This document shows positions 16,661 to 26,934 of a DNA stretch of 64,000 bases, piece by piece. Every line of letters begins with the position of its first letter. The stretch's first letter is position 1. Origin of the DNA: DATENM01 sp045807765 (GTDB taxonomy: Bacteria; Acidobacteriota; Blastocatellia; UBA7656); the NCBI GenBank assembly GCA_045807765.1, contig JBJMGU010000037.1, positions 1-64,000 of the forward strand, written 5' to 3'. The translations under genes were made by a program, and so were the position numbers. A model generated the notes under the pieces. The model searched no databases, had not been told where the DNA came from, and saw only the letters and a list, made by a program, of their open reading frames with translations.

Positions 16661-19117
16661 TTACATGAGACTGACCGGATCGACTTCGATAGATATTGAA
16701 CGCGGATTGGCGCCGCGCGCAAGCAGCTTCGTCATTGCCGCATCCAGGATTTCGCGGGCGCGGGCGCGACTGCGCGCCTTGATCAATATCTGAAAACGAT
16801 GCTCGCCCTTGATGCGCGAGATGGGCGCCGGCGCCGGCCCCAGGACGCGCAGCAATGAATCGCTCGTCTCGCCGCGCAGCGCTTTCGCCAGGTCAGTCGC
16901 CGTATTGTTCGCGCGGTCGAATTCTTTGTCGTGGATGCAGATGTTAATCAGCGCGTTGAACGGCGGATAGTGCATCGAGCGGCGAAACTCGATCTCGCGC
17001 CGATAGAACTGGTCGTAATCCTGCGCCTTGGCGCAGACCAGCGAATAATGCTCCGGGTGATAGGTTTGAATCACCACGCGGCCCGGTCGGTCGCCACGCC
17101 CTGCGCGACCCGCCACCTGGGTTAAGAGCTGAAACGTGCGCTCGGCAGCGCGAAAGTCGGGCAGGCACAAGCCTGCGTCTACAGAGATGACGCCGACTAG
17201 CGTGACGTTCGGAAAGTCATGGCCTTTGGCGATCATCTGTGTGCCGACGACCAGATCAATCGTGCCGGCAGCAAACTCCATCAGCAGGTGTTCGAGGCTG
17301 CCGCGCCGGCGGGTCGTGTCGCGGTCAATGCGGGCGATGGACTTGTCAGGGAACAGCTCGCGCAGCTTGGCTTCGAGTTGCTCGGTGCCCTCGCCGACAT
17401 ATTGAATGTATTGCCCATCACACGCCGGGCAGACGCGCGGCGCGGGCCGTATGTAGTTGCAATAATGGCATTGCAAGCTCTGATTGTAGCGGTGATAGGT
17501 GAGCGTCACATCGCAATTCGGGCAGTGAATCGCGTCGCCGCACGAGCGGCACATCGCAAATGACGAGTAGCCGCGGCGGTTCAAGAGGATCATCACCTGC
17601 TCGCCGCGCTCGAAGCTTTCAGCCATAGCGGTCTTCAGCTCATCGGAAAAGGTCACCTGCTTGCCGTGGCGCTTAAAGACTTCGCGCATATCAACAGTTT
17701 CGACTGCGGCGAGCGCGCGGTTGCCATAGCGCGAGTCGAGCCGTATGTATTCGTACTTCCCTGTCGTCGCGTTATGCACAGACTCAAGCGATGGCGTCGC
17801 CGAGCCGAGCACGACCACCGCGTTAGCCTGCAAGGCACGCATGATGGCAGTGTCGCGCCCGTGGTAACGCGGCGTTTCGTCCTGCTTGTACGAGGTCTCG
17901 TGCTCTTCGTCAACGACGATGATGCCAAGGTTGTCGAGCGGCGCGAAGACCGCCGAGCGCGTGCCGATGCAGACGCGCGCTTCACCGTCCTTGATGCGCC
18001 GCCACTCATCCGTGCGCTCGCCTTCAGACAAGCTCGAATGCAGGATAGCGACGGCGTCGCCGAAGATGGCGCGCAGGCGGCGCGAGAAGACCGGCGTCAG
18101 CGCAATCTCCGGCACCAGCATCAGCGCCGACTGTCCGCGCCGCGTCGCCTCGCGCATGGCGCGGATGTAGATTTCCGTCTTGCCGCTGCCGGTGACGCCG
18201 TGCAGCAGAAAGGTCGCGTAGTGACGCTCGTCCAGGCGCGCAATGATGCGGTCGAGGGCGCGCTGCTGGTCATCGTTGAGCGTCACCAGTTCCAGCTCTT
18301 GCTGCTCGATGTGCGCGAGCGGGTCGCGGCGCACCTCGCGGGCGAAGACTTCGACGAGTCCGCGCTTCTCAAGCGTCCGCACGACCGAGGCCGAAACGTC
18401 GGCGGTTTCCAGCAGATCGCTGAAGGCGAACGGCTCGCCGGCTTCTTCGAGGGTTTCGACGACGCGTTGTTGCGCAGGCGTGAGCGGGCTGTCACCGTTG
18501 CCGCCATTGAAGGCGCGCTCGCTGAGCCGCACGGCGTTTTGTAACTTGGGTTTCAATCGGCTCTCGCCGATGCGCTCGGCGACGCGCACGAAGCCGGCGC
18601 GCTCAAGCTGGCGCACCAGCGCCGAGACGTGCGATTTCGACAAGTGGCGCTCAAGCTCGCGGGCGCCGAGGTGGCCGCTGGCGGCGACCAGCTCAAGGGC
18701 TTGCAGCTTCGACGACGACCAGCTAAAACCTGCCGATACCTGCGTCAGCGCCGCGCGCCCGGCTTCGGTGATCGTCAGGACTTGCTCGGTGGCGACCGTC
18801 GCCCCCGCCGGCAGCGCTGTGCGCAGACACTCGCCCCACGGCGCGTGGTAATAATCACTCATCCACTTCGTCAAGTGCAGGATGTCGCGGGCGATGATGG
18901 GCGATTCGTCAACCAGCTCTTCGACTTCTTTGATGTCGCCTTCGATGATCTCGCCGGCAAGCTCGTGGTGCAGGGCGACGATGAAGCCGGTCAGGAGCTT
19001 TTTGCCGAACGGCACGACGACGCGGCTGCCGGCGTGCGCGCGCCGCGCCATGTCGCCCGGCAACCGATAGGTGAAGGTCTGACGGATGTGGACGGGAACC
19101 GCTACCTCTGCGAACAT
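16661..19117 (-). CDS. priA: Primosomal protein N' (replication restart helicase PriA)
   Basis: An 818-residue superfamily 2 DNA helicase. Residues ~1-110 are the 3'-end-binding domain (FAEVAVPVHIRQTFTYRLP), then a winged-helix region, then the helicase core with Walker A GVTGSGKTEIY near 310, the DEEH box near 405 and LGSATPSLES near 440. The zinc-binding insertion with eight cysteines in four CxxC pairs (CRSCG, CPNC, CHYC, CPAC) lies at about 525-570, followed by GTQMIAKGHDFPNVTLVG and QVAGRAGRG. PriA rebuilds replication forks after arrest by loading DnaB. Length is typical to slightly long. The gene is 31 bp upstream of the AIM24 gene. Confidence 0.96.
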   Translation of the reverse strand: MFAEVAVPVHIRQTFTYRLPGDMARRAHAGSRVVVPFGKKLLTGFIVALHHELAGEIIEGDIKEVEELVDESPIIARDILHLTKWMSDYYHAPWGECLRTALPAGATVATEQVLTITEAGRAALTQVSAGFSWSSSKLQALELVAASGHLGARELERHLSKSHVSALVRQLERAGFVRVAERIGESRLKPKLQNAVRLSERAFNGGNGDSPLTPAQQRVVETLEEAGEPFAFSDLLETADVSASVVRTLEKRGLVEVFAREVRRDPLAHIEQQELELVTLNDDQQRALDRIIARLDERHYATFLLHGVTGSGKTEIYIRAMREATRRGQSALMLVPEIALTPVFSRRLRAIFGDAVAILHSSLSEGERTDEWRRIKDGEARVCIGTRSAVFAPLDNLGIIVVDEEHETSYKQDETPRYHGRDTAIMRALQANAVVVLGSATPSLESVHNATTGKYEYIRLDSRYGNRALAAVETVDMREVFKRHGKQVTFSDELKTAMAESFERGEQVMILLNRRGYSSFAMCRSCGDAIHCPNCDVTLTYHRYNQSLQCHYCNYIRPAPRVCPACDGQYIQYVGEGTEQLEAKLRELFPDKSIARIDRDTTRRRGSLEHLLMEFAAGTIDLVVGTQMIAKGHDFPNVTLVGVISVDAGLCLPDFRAAERTFQLLTQVAGRAGRGDRPGRVVIQTYHPEHYSLVCAKAQDYDQFYRREIEFRRSMHYPPFNALINICIHDKEFDRANNTATDLAKALRGETSDSLLRVLGPAPAPISRIKGEHRFQILIKARSRARAREILDAAMTKLLARGANPRSISIEVDPVSLM

Positions 19118-19150
19118 CGCGGGGGATTGTACACGAAAAATTAGCGGGAG

Positions 19151-19804
19151 TCAGCGGGCAGCGCGCAGCCATTCGCGAAAGGCGCGCAGCGTGGCGCTCT
19201 GCCCGGTGCTCTTGTTCTGCTCAAGAAAGTGCGTCAGGACTTCGGCAGTCAGCAGCGGGAAGGCGCGGCTTGCGGGCACTTCGACGTAGCCTTGATCGGA
19301 CAGGTGATAAATGTAAAGCCGGCTCTTGCGATAGCGCCAGAATTCGGGCACGCCGATAGCGGCGTAAAATTCCATCTTGCCAACCGATTCGCTCCAGATG
19401 TCGATCTCGACGACGATGTCGGGCGGCGGGTCCGTCATCAGGTCAATTGCTTCTTTGCCGATGATCTGCGCTGCGTTCTCCACATAGAAACAGGTGTCCG
19501 GCTCTGCGCCCATTTTCAGTTGCTCGTCTTTAAAGGTCGTCGAGCCGGCGGTCTCCAGTGTCAAATCCAATTCATCAGCAAGCGCGCCGACCAATCGCAA
19601 AAGCATGTCTTTAGGCCGCTCGTGAGGCAGTGACGGGCTCATAATTTCCAGCCTCCCTCGAAAGTAACTGACGCGTAGCGCACGGTCGCGAAGCTCTTCA
19701 AGGAGCCGCTCGTACTCTTCCCAGGAAACGTCGTGGAGGATCAGCCTGCCGCCCGCCGGCATATGCGCGATGGCATCGAGATAACTCCTGGCATACGTCG
19801 TCAT
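19151..19804 (-). CDS. Uma2-like PD-(D/E)XK nuclease family protein (DUF820)
   Basis: A 217-residue protein; ATG 19804 with GGGAGCAGG upstream. The layout matches the Uma2/DUF820 family: an N-terminal SWEEYERLLEEL helix, strand pair VSYFRGRLEIMSPS, then PDTCFYVEN, PPDIVVEIDIWSES (core acidic residues of the PD-(D/E)XK fold) and KMEFYAAIGVPEFWRYR. Such genes are highly multiplied in cyanobacteria and Acidobacteria/Planctomycetes-type genomes and are thought to be nucleases, often linked with mobile DNA, but direct roles are unclear. No partner gene is present. Confidence 0.85.
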   Translation of the reverse strand: MTTYARSYLDAIAHMPAGGRLILHDVSWEEYERLLEELRDRALRVSYFRGRLEIMSPSLPHERPKDMLLRLVGALADELDLTLETAGSTTFKDEQLKMGAEPDTCFYVENAAQIIGKEAIDLMTDPPPDIVVEIDIWSESVGKMEFYAAIGVPEFWRYRKSRLYIYHLSDQGYVEVPASRAFPLLTAEVLTHFLEQNKSTGQSATLRAFREWLRAAR

Positions 19805-19896
19805 CGAACCTGCTCCCACCACCGAGATTGTGCGTTCATCATACTAAACCGCGCTGCGCTTGTCACCCGCCGCCGCTTTTGACATAGTTCAGACGG

Positions 19897-20838
19897 GTGA
19901 ATCAAGCCATGCAATTATCAAAACCGCTCAAGGAAGTCATTCGGCCAACGACGATCATCGAAGCGCCACGCCTCGCCCACAAGCTAGGCGTGAAGCTGAC
20001 GATTGCCACCGAGACCTTTCAATTCACCGGCAGCTTCAAGCTCCGCGCCGCTTATAACCTTGCTGCAAAAGTCAGCCAGCAACAGATCATCACCGCTTCG
20101 TCGGGCAACTACGGGCAGGCGATGGCCTACGCCTGTCGCTTGCTCGGTAAATCATGCACGATTGTCATGCCGGCGACCTCTGCGCAGGTGAAAATTGATG
20201 CGGTGCGCGAGTTCGGCGGCACAGTTGACCTGATAGACGTTCGCGAGATCAGCCGCGCGGCGCGCGTCGCAGCGCTTGCCGCCGCGAACCCTGACGCCTA
20301 TGTCGCGAGCGCCTATGACGACCCGTTGGTCATCGAAGGCAACGCCAGTCTGGGCGCCGAGCTGGCAGCGCTCACAGGTCAGTTCGATTACGTCATCGCT
20401 CCGGTCGGCGGCGGCGGGCTGACTTCGGGGCTCATCAAAGGCTTACGCGAGGCCGCAAGCCCTGTGCGGGTGGTCGGCGCCGAACCGCTGGTGGCCAATG
20501 ACGCCGCGCGCTCGCTGCGCGCCGGTCACATCGTCGCTAACGAACGAGAGCCGCAGACAATTGCCGACGGCGCGCGCACGGTCAGCGTCGGCCAGCACAA
20601 CTGGGCGATTCTAGAAAGCGGCCTGGCGCACATTGTCGAAGTGCCGGAAGAGAGCATCCGCGCCGGCGTGCGGCTGCTGTTCGGGCTGGCAAACCTCAAA
20701 GCCGAGCCGACGGGCGCGCTCGCCATCGGCGCGTTGATGACCGAGCCTGAAAGGTTCCGCGACCTTCGCGTCTGCTGTGTAATCAGTGGCGGCAACGTTG
20801 ACGCGGAAGTCTATCGCCAGATTCTGGCCGAGCCATAA
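19897..20838 (+). CDS. PLP-dependent threonine dehydratase / serine racemase-like enzyme
   Basis: A 313-residue fold-type II PLP enzyme. The start is either GTG 19897 or ATG 19909; neither has a strong ribosome site. Seen: the PLP lysine in FQFTGSFKLRAA near residue 46, SSGNYGQAMAYA near 70 (substrate/cofactor loop), the phosphate-binding GGGGLTSG near 173, and a C-terminal VISGGNVD. The N-terminal region PTTIIEAPRLA is typical of catabolic threonine ammonia-lyases without an ACT domain; the same fold includes serine racemase and hydroxyaspartate dehydratases. Substrate is probably L-threonine or L-serine. Cytoplasmic, apparently a single-gene unit. Confidence 0.85.
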   Translation: MNQAMQLSKPLKEVIRPTTIIEAPRLAHKLGVKLTIATETFQFTGSFKLRAAYNLAAKVSQQQIITASSGNYGQAMAYACRLLGKSCTIVMPATSAQVKIDAVREFGGTVDLIDVREISRAARVAALAAANPDAYVASAYDDPLVIEGNASLGAELAALTGQFDYVIAPVGGGGLTSGLIKGLREAASPVRVVGAEPLVANDAARSLRAGHIVANEREPQTIADGARTVSVGQHNWAILESGLAHIVEVPEESIRAGVRLLFGLANLKAEPTGALAIGALMTEPERFRDLRVCCVISGGNVDAEVYRQILAEP

Positions 20839-20872
20839 CCCCACACGCTTAACGGCGAGCGGTGGCGGCAAA

Positions 20873-20916
20873 CAAAAAAGCCGGCGCTGACCAGATTGCT
20901 ACAGGTCAACGCCGGC
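20873..20916 (-). terminator. Rho-independent terminator of the glycine-zipper gene
   Basis: GCCGGCGCTGACC (20880-20892) pairs with GGTCAACGCCGGC (20904-20916) with one mismatch around an 11-nt loop. On the minus strand it is followed by a run of six T (A at 20874-20879 on the given strand). It lies 87 bp downstream of the gene ending at 21003. Confidence 0.8.
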
Positions 20917-21002
20917 AATTCATCCACACCTTTGATGCGTGCGGGATTCAAGCGCAACAGGCTTCGCCGCTTCGGGCAAAGCGATGATGGCTGGCGCGCG
21001 GA

Positions 21003-21371
21003 TTAAAAGATGCGCCGTTTCTCGCGCCGGTTCTTGTAAAGCCAGAGCGCGGTTGCCGCGCCGCCGCCGATTGCAGCGCCGTAGGCCGCGCCCTTCTTGC
21101 CTTTGGTGACGCCGCCGACCACCGCGCCGGCTCCCGCGCCGGTGCCGATGACCGTCGCTGCGCCCAGCGGGCCGGGCATCCAGCGATGACGGTACTCATA
21201 GTTGACGATGCCCGGACCATCAAAGAAGGTGATCCGGCTGTCGCCGACTTTATAGCCATTCTTGTCGCGCCTGATGAATTGTCCTAAGCGTTCCTGCGCC
21301 GAGGCAGCTGCGGGAAGCAACAGGGCGAGGAACGACAGCAATAGCAAGAAACTCGTCAGTTTCTTTTTCAT
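21003..21371 (-). CDS. Secreted glycine-zipper protein
   Basis: A 122-residue protein; ATG 21371 is preceded by GGAGGAC. N-terminal signal peptide (KKKLTSFLLLLSFLALLLPAAASA) with a likely cleavage before QERLG. Residues ~70-110 are a glycine zipper (IGTGAGAGAVVGGVTKGKKGAAYGAAIGGGAATALW), a helical hairpin that inserts in membranes, followed by a basic C-terminus NRREKRR. The function is unknown; such proteins are usually envelope or outer-membrane associated. Confidence 0.75.
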   Translation of the reverse strand: MKKKLTSFLLLLSFLALLLPAAASAQERLGQFIRRDKNGYKVGDSRITFFDGPGIVNYEYRHRWMPGPLGAATVIGTGAGAGAVVGGVTKGKKGAAYGAAIGGGAATALWLYKNRREKRRIF

Positions 21372-21514
21372 TATTGTCCTCCGGAGATTGAATGAGCGGT
21401 TCGTGAATGCTGAGCAAGCAGCATACTCAGCCATCAGGCGGATGCGCAAGGTCGGGCGCGGCGTTGCCCGCGCCGGAAATAATTCTTACTGCCGGCAACA
21501 GGGCAGCAATCGCT

Positions 21515-21766
21515 TTACGGCTCTTTGACTTTGTCTTTGTCTTCAGTAGAAGAAATGTTGTGAGCGCCGGACGGCACGCGGTCGGCTTGCTGCTTATCTA
21601 AAGCCGGATCGGGCGCGAAGCGTCGCAGGTTCTCGCGCTCGCCTTGCTCATCGGTCTGCAACTCGGCGGCCTGTTGATCCACGCCGTCTTTATTCGCTTC
21701 CCACGGATTGTCGGTCGCTTCGTCTAAAGACTTCTTGGCGTCGCGGTCATCGGTTCGTTTACTCAT
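21515..21766 (-). CDS. Small charged hypothetical protein
   Basis: An 83-residue product from ATG 21766 with AAGGGG about 6 nt upstream. The sequence is strongly hydrophilic (MSKRTDDRDAKKSLDEATDN ...), rich in Asp, Glu, Lys and Gln, with no Cys, no membrane segment and no recognised domain, so probably intrinsically disordered. It lies 35 bp downstream of sdhB on the opposite side of the sdhB stop, on the same strand, and may be co-transcribed with sdh. Function unknown. Confidence 0.55.
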   Translation of the reverse strand: MSKRTDDRDAKKSLDEATDNPWEANKDGVDQQAAELQTDEQGERENLRRFAPDPALDKQQADRVPSGAHNISSTEDKDKVKEP

Positions 21767-21801
21767 GTCGGCCCCTTTCCCGTTTGCGCGAAGGTGGTGG
21801 A

Positions 21802-22551
21802 TTATTCTTTGGCGCGCAGGAAGGCGCGCAGGTATTCGCGGTTCAACTGCGAGATGAAGTCGAGCGAAATCTCTTTCGGGCAGACCGCTTCGCATGAGCC
21901 GATGACCGTGCAGTTGCCGAAGCCTTCGGCATCCATCGCCTTCACCATGTTGACGACGCGGCGGTCTTTCTCAACTTTTCCCTGTGGCAGCGTATTCAGG
22001 TGCGCGGCCTTGGCGGCGACAAACAGCATGGCCGAAGCGTTCTTGCATGCGGCGACGCAGGCCCCGCAACCGATACAGGCCGCCGCGTCCATCGCGCGGT
22101 CGGCGTCCGGTTTCGGAATCGGAACGCTGTTGCCGTCGGGAGTGCCGCCGGTCGCCACCGAAATATAACCGCCGGCTTGAATAATGCGGTCAAAGGCCGA
22201 GCGGTCAACCACCAGGTCTTTGATGACCGGAAACGAGTTCGCCCGCCACGGTTCAAGGGTCACGGTGTCGCCGTCTTTGAAATGGCGCATGTGGAGTTGG
22301 CAGGTGGTCGTCGCTTGAAGCGGCCCATGCGCCACGCCGTTGATGACCATGCCGCACGTGCCGCAGATGCCTTCGCGGCAGTCGTGGTCAAAAGCAATCG
22401 GCTCCTGCCCGGCTTTAATCAAGCCTTCGTTGACGACGTCGAGCATCTCCAGAAAAGACATATGCTCGGAGATTTGATTCGCCTGATATTCGACGAACTG
22501 GCCGGGGTCGGCGGCGTTCCTCTGCCGCCAAACTCGCAACGTTAGATTCAT
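21802..22551 (-). CDS. sdhB: Succinate dehydrogenase iron-sulfur subunit
   Basis: A 249-residue electron-transfer subunit; ATG 22551 with GAGGAGCG immediately upstream. Residues ~55-80 hold the [2Fe-2S] ligands CREGICGTCG and a later Cys (TTTCQLH); residues ~140-210 hold CIGCGACVAACKNAS and the later CEAVCPKE for the [4Fe-4S] and [3Fe-4S] centres. It passes electrons from the flavoprotein to the quinone at the membrane anchor. The sequence type (AMLFVAAKAAHLNTLPQG) is that of the Bacteroidetes/Acidobacteria-like SdhABC enzymes. It is the last gene of sdhCAB, but a palindromic element separates it from sdhA. Confidence 0.95.
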   Translation of the reverse strand: MNLTLRVWRQRNAADPGQFVEYQANQISEHMSFLEMLDVVNEGLIKAGQEPIAFDHDCREGICGTCGMVINGVAHGPLQATTTCQLHMRHFKDGDTVTLEPWRANSFPVIKDLVVDRSAFDRIIQAGGYISVATGGTPDGNSVPIPKPDADRAMDAAACIGCGACVAACKNASAMLFVAAKAAHLNTLPQGKVEKDRRVVNMVKAMDAEGFGNCTVIGSCEAVCPKEISLDFISQLNREYLRAFLRAKE

Positions 22552-22571
22552 CTCGCTCCTCAACAACAACC

Positions 22572-22646
22572 GTGATGAGTGATGAATGATGAGTTGCAGA
22601 ACAGCAGCAACTTTCTACTCATCACTCATTACTCATTACTCATCAC
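22572..22646 (-). repeat. Palindrome of GTGATGA-type heptads between sdhA and sdhB
   Basis: Left arm 22572-22597 is GTGATGA-GTGATGA-ATGATGA-GTTGC. Right arm 22607-22646, read as reverse complement, is GTGATGA-GTAATGA-GTAATGA-GTGATGA-GTAGAAAGTTGC. The loop between GTTGC and its complement GCAAC is 9 nt. The element starts 3 nt from the sdhA stop codon and ends 20 nt before the sdhB ATG. Confidence 0.9.
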
Positions 22647-22649
22647 TTC

Positions 22650-24602
<1,953 letters not shown>

Positions 24603-24608
24603 AACCGT

Positions 24609-25292
24609 TCACCTGACCCATTTCGCCATCACCGAGATGGGAATCGAGATGTTGCCAAGGAAGATGACGAGCGCCGCCAGCCGCGCCGTGCGGTGGATGG
24701 CCGCGACGTTGCTGCGGTTGCGGATGCCGAGCGATTGCAGCGAGCTCGATACGCCATGGCTCAAGTGCAGGCCGAGCAGTGCCATCGCCAGTATGTAGAA
24801 GCCCGACACCCAGGGGTTCGAAAAACCGCGCACCATCATGCCGTAGTCATCGTGGTGGAGCGGATCAGCCGGGTCTTGCAGGCTCATGAACTCCGGGTTG
24901 GTGATGCCGAGCGTGAAGTGCATCAGGTGATAGATGATGAAGGCGAATATGACCAGGCCGCTAACGAAGATCGTTCGCGAGGCATAGCTCGCGGCGACTG
25001 GCTTGCCCGTCGCATATTTCGTTGGCCGGGCATCGCTGTTGGCCGATACCAGTTGCAGCGCCGCGGTGATGTGCATGATGACGATGGCCAGCAGACTGAC
25101 GCGCGCCGTCCACAGCAATCCGGGCTTGGATTTGAGGAAGGCGGCGTAGCCGTTAATCGCTTCGCGGCCCATGTAGATTTGCAGGTTGCCGGCCATGTGG
25201 CCGATGACGAAAACGAAAAGCGCCAGGCCGGTGATCGCCATGACGTATTTCTTGCCGAGTGAAGAGCTGTAAGCGCGTACCAGGATGTTCAT
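24609..25292 (-). CDS. sdhC: Succinate dehydrogenase cytochrome b558 membrane anchor
   Basis: A 227-residue integral membrane protein with five predicted helices. Heme-ligand-type histidines sit in the helices FVFVIGHMAGN (near 32), VIMHITAALQ (near 75), IIYHLMHFTLG (near 120) and LLGLHLSHGVSS (near 177). This is the single-subunit diheme cytochrome b558 anchor of B. subtilis/Wolinella-type complex II, so a separate SdhD is not expected and none is seen. Promoter probably lies in the 200 bp upstream; a weak AGAAGG precedes ATG 25292. First gene of sdhCAB. Confidence 0.93.
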   Translation of the reverse strand: MNILVRAYSSSLGKKYVMAITGLALFVFVIGHMAGNLQIYMGREAINGYAAFLKSKPGLLWTARVSLLAIVIMHITAALQLVSANSDARPTKYATGKPVAASYASRTIFVSGLVIFAFIIYHLMHFTLGITNPEFMSLQDPADPLHHDDYGMMVRGFSNPWVSGFYILAMALLGLHLSHGVSSSLQSLGIRNRSNVAAIHRTARLAALVIFLGNISIPISVMAKWVR

Positions 25293-25493
25293 CGAAAGGC
25301 CTTCTCGTTAGCCGGCGGGTGTGATGTGTTGATGTCCCCGCGCCCAGGAGTCAGACTGCTCAGCTGATATTGAAAAATAGCAACCCGCGCCGACGATGTA
25401 AAATTCAAAAACCTAATTCAGACGAGCGCAGAGGCTAATAACGACGGCTGACTGACAATGGACATCTGCCGGCCAGTGAGCGCACCGCGGCGG

Positions 25494-25865
25494 TCAACCG
25501 CTGACGGTCGGCGGGCGACTGAGCTTACGCGCCAGCGCGACGCCGACGCCGATGATGCGCTCGGACCATTCCAGCGGACGGCGGCCCTGACTGGTCTCCA
25601 GGTATCCCGGCACCGAAGCGACGCCGAGCCGCGTGTAGTGGTCTTCTTCGATCAGGACGATGTCGCCTTCTTCCGGGTCGTCGCGCGACGCAAACAAAAT
25701 AATGTCGCCTTCGAGCAAGCCGCGCTCAAGCCATGAACTGTTGACCATCACGCATTCGTAATCGGCTTCGGGGATGTTGAGGACGCGTACGAGAATGTCG
25801 TCATCGTCGGCGTAGACCTGCTGGCGGCGCTTCTCGTTGGCCGCGATGGTTTCGTCTTTTTCCAT
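25494..25865 (-). CDS. S24/LexA-fold domain protein lacking a DNA-binding part
   Basis: A 123-residue protein from ATG 25865 (MEKDETIAANEKRRQQ). Residues ~30-110 resemble the LexA/UmuD/S24 peptidase fold: CVMVNSSWLERGLLEGDIILF (cf. VKGDSMxxxGIxDGDLVxV), DPEEGDIVLIEED, and HYTRLGVAS where LexA has VKR. The serine is retained (SSW) but the catalytic lysine seems replaced by Thr/Arg, so autoproteolysis is doubtful. No helix-turn-helix is present. Alternatives: a signal-peptidase-like or unrelated beta-barrel domain. It lies alone between sdh and yihY, with no clear Shine-Dalgarno sequence. Confidence 0.5.
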   Translation of the reverse strand: MEKDETIAANEKRRQQVYADDDDILVRVLNIPEADYECVMVNSSWLERGLLEGDIILFASRDDPEEGDIVLIEEDHYTRLGVASVPGYLETSQGRRPLEWSERIIGVGVALARKLSRPPTVSG

Positions 25866-26025
25866 GTTCAAATTAGACTCGTCCGGCTGAATCGGGGATG
25901 CGCGCTGAGCCTCTATTGAAATCCCGCGCGCCGCGAATGTCAAACCGAGATGGTGTGGCATTGCTTTTGCCCATTAAACTCCAGGCGCGCGATGCTTGGA
26001 TGACTATCGAACAAGGGGATGGGTT

Positions 26026-26907
26026 ATGAGCATGCAAATGTTCGGCGGATTGACACTTAAAGAGCTGGGGCGGCGAACCTGGCGCGAGTCGAATGAAGAC
26101 AATGTGTGGGGCGGGGCGGCGCAGCTCGGCTACTACTTCCTGCTGGCGCTCTTTCCGATGCTAATTTTTCTCTTCAGCCTGCTCGGCTTTCTGCCCGATG
26201 CGCAGGAGAGCATCGTTAAAATGCTGGGCAGAGTCGTTCCCGGCCAGGCGATGACCCTGGTGTATCAATTCGTACAAGACGTCGTTGAGCATCGCAGCGG
26301 CGGCCTGTTAAGTTTCGGCGTGCTGGCCACGCTCTGGGCAGCATCGAGCGGGATTACGGCCATCATGGGAACGCTCAACGTCGCCTACGATGTCGAAGAA
26401 GGACGACCTTTCTGGAAGGTGCGGCTCACCGCCCTCGGCCTGACCGCCGGGCTGGCGCTGCTGATCACGGGCGGCGCCGTGCTGGTTATGTTCGCCGACA
26501 AATTCAGCCACCGGCTGACGGAAGTCCTCGGCCTCGGCGGGTTCTTCACCATCGTGTCGAGCGTTGTCGGTTACGCGCTCGGCCTGGCCTGCGTCTTCAT
26601 CGGCATCGAGCTGATTTATTACTTCGGGCCGAACCTGAAACAGCAGTGGCGCTGGATTACGCCCGGCGCGGTCTTTGCCGCGGTGGCGATCATTCTCGGC
26701 TCGTTCGGCTTTTCGCTCTACCTGCGCATTGCGCCGAGCAACAGCGCCACCTATGGCTCGCTCGGCGCCGTCATCACCTTGATGCTCTGGCTCTACTTGC
26801 TGGGGCTGGTGCTGCTCGTCGGCGGCGAGATCAATTCCGAGATCGAGCACGCCACCCAAAAACCGCAGGAGCGCAAAGAGACGGAGCCGCAGCTCAAGGC
26901 GGCCTGA
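26026..26907 (+). CDS. YihY/BrkB family membrane protein
   Basis: A 293-residue integral membrane protein; ATG 26026 with AAGGGGATGGG upstream. Six hydrophobic segments are visible, starting with GGAAQLGYYFLLALFPMLIFLFSLLG, and the family signatures LWAASSGITAIMGTLNVAYDVEE near residue 105 and YFGPNLKQQWRWITPGAVFA near 200 are present. It matches the YihY/BrkB (once called RNase BN) family, which is of uncertain function and may transport or flip a substrate. The charged C-terminal tail (HATQKPQERKETEPQLKAA) is cytoplasmic. Apparently monocistronic, converging on the DUF2461 gene. Confidence 0.9.
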   Translation: MSMQMFGGLTLKELGRRTWRESNEDNVWGGAAQLGYYFLLALFPMLIFLFSLLGFLPDAQESIVKMLGRVVPGQAMTLVYQFVQDVVEHRSGGLLSFGVLATLWAASSGITAIMGTLNVAYDVEEGRPFWKVRLTALGLTAGLALLITGGAVLVMFADKFSHRLTEVLGLGGFFTIVSSVVGYALGLACVFIGIELIYYFGPNLKQQWRWITPGAVFAAVAIILGSFGFSLYLRIAPSNSATYGSLGAVITLMLWLYLLGLVLLVGGEINSEIEHATQKPQERKETEPQLKAA

Positions 26908-26934
26908 TGGTGATCATTTGTCAGACTTCAATGA

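Noticed and set aside
15436..22646. CRISPR-like arrays from tandem repeats
   Set aside because: The repeat units are 7 nt with no regular spacers and occur in inverted arms; no cas genes are in the window.
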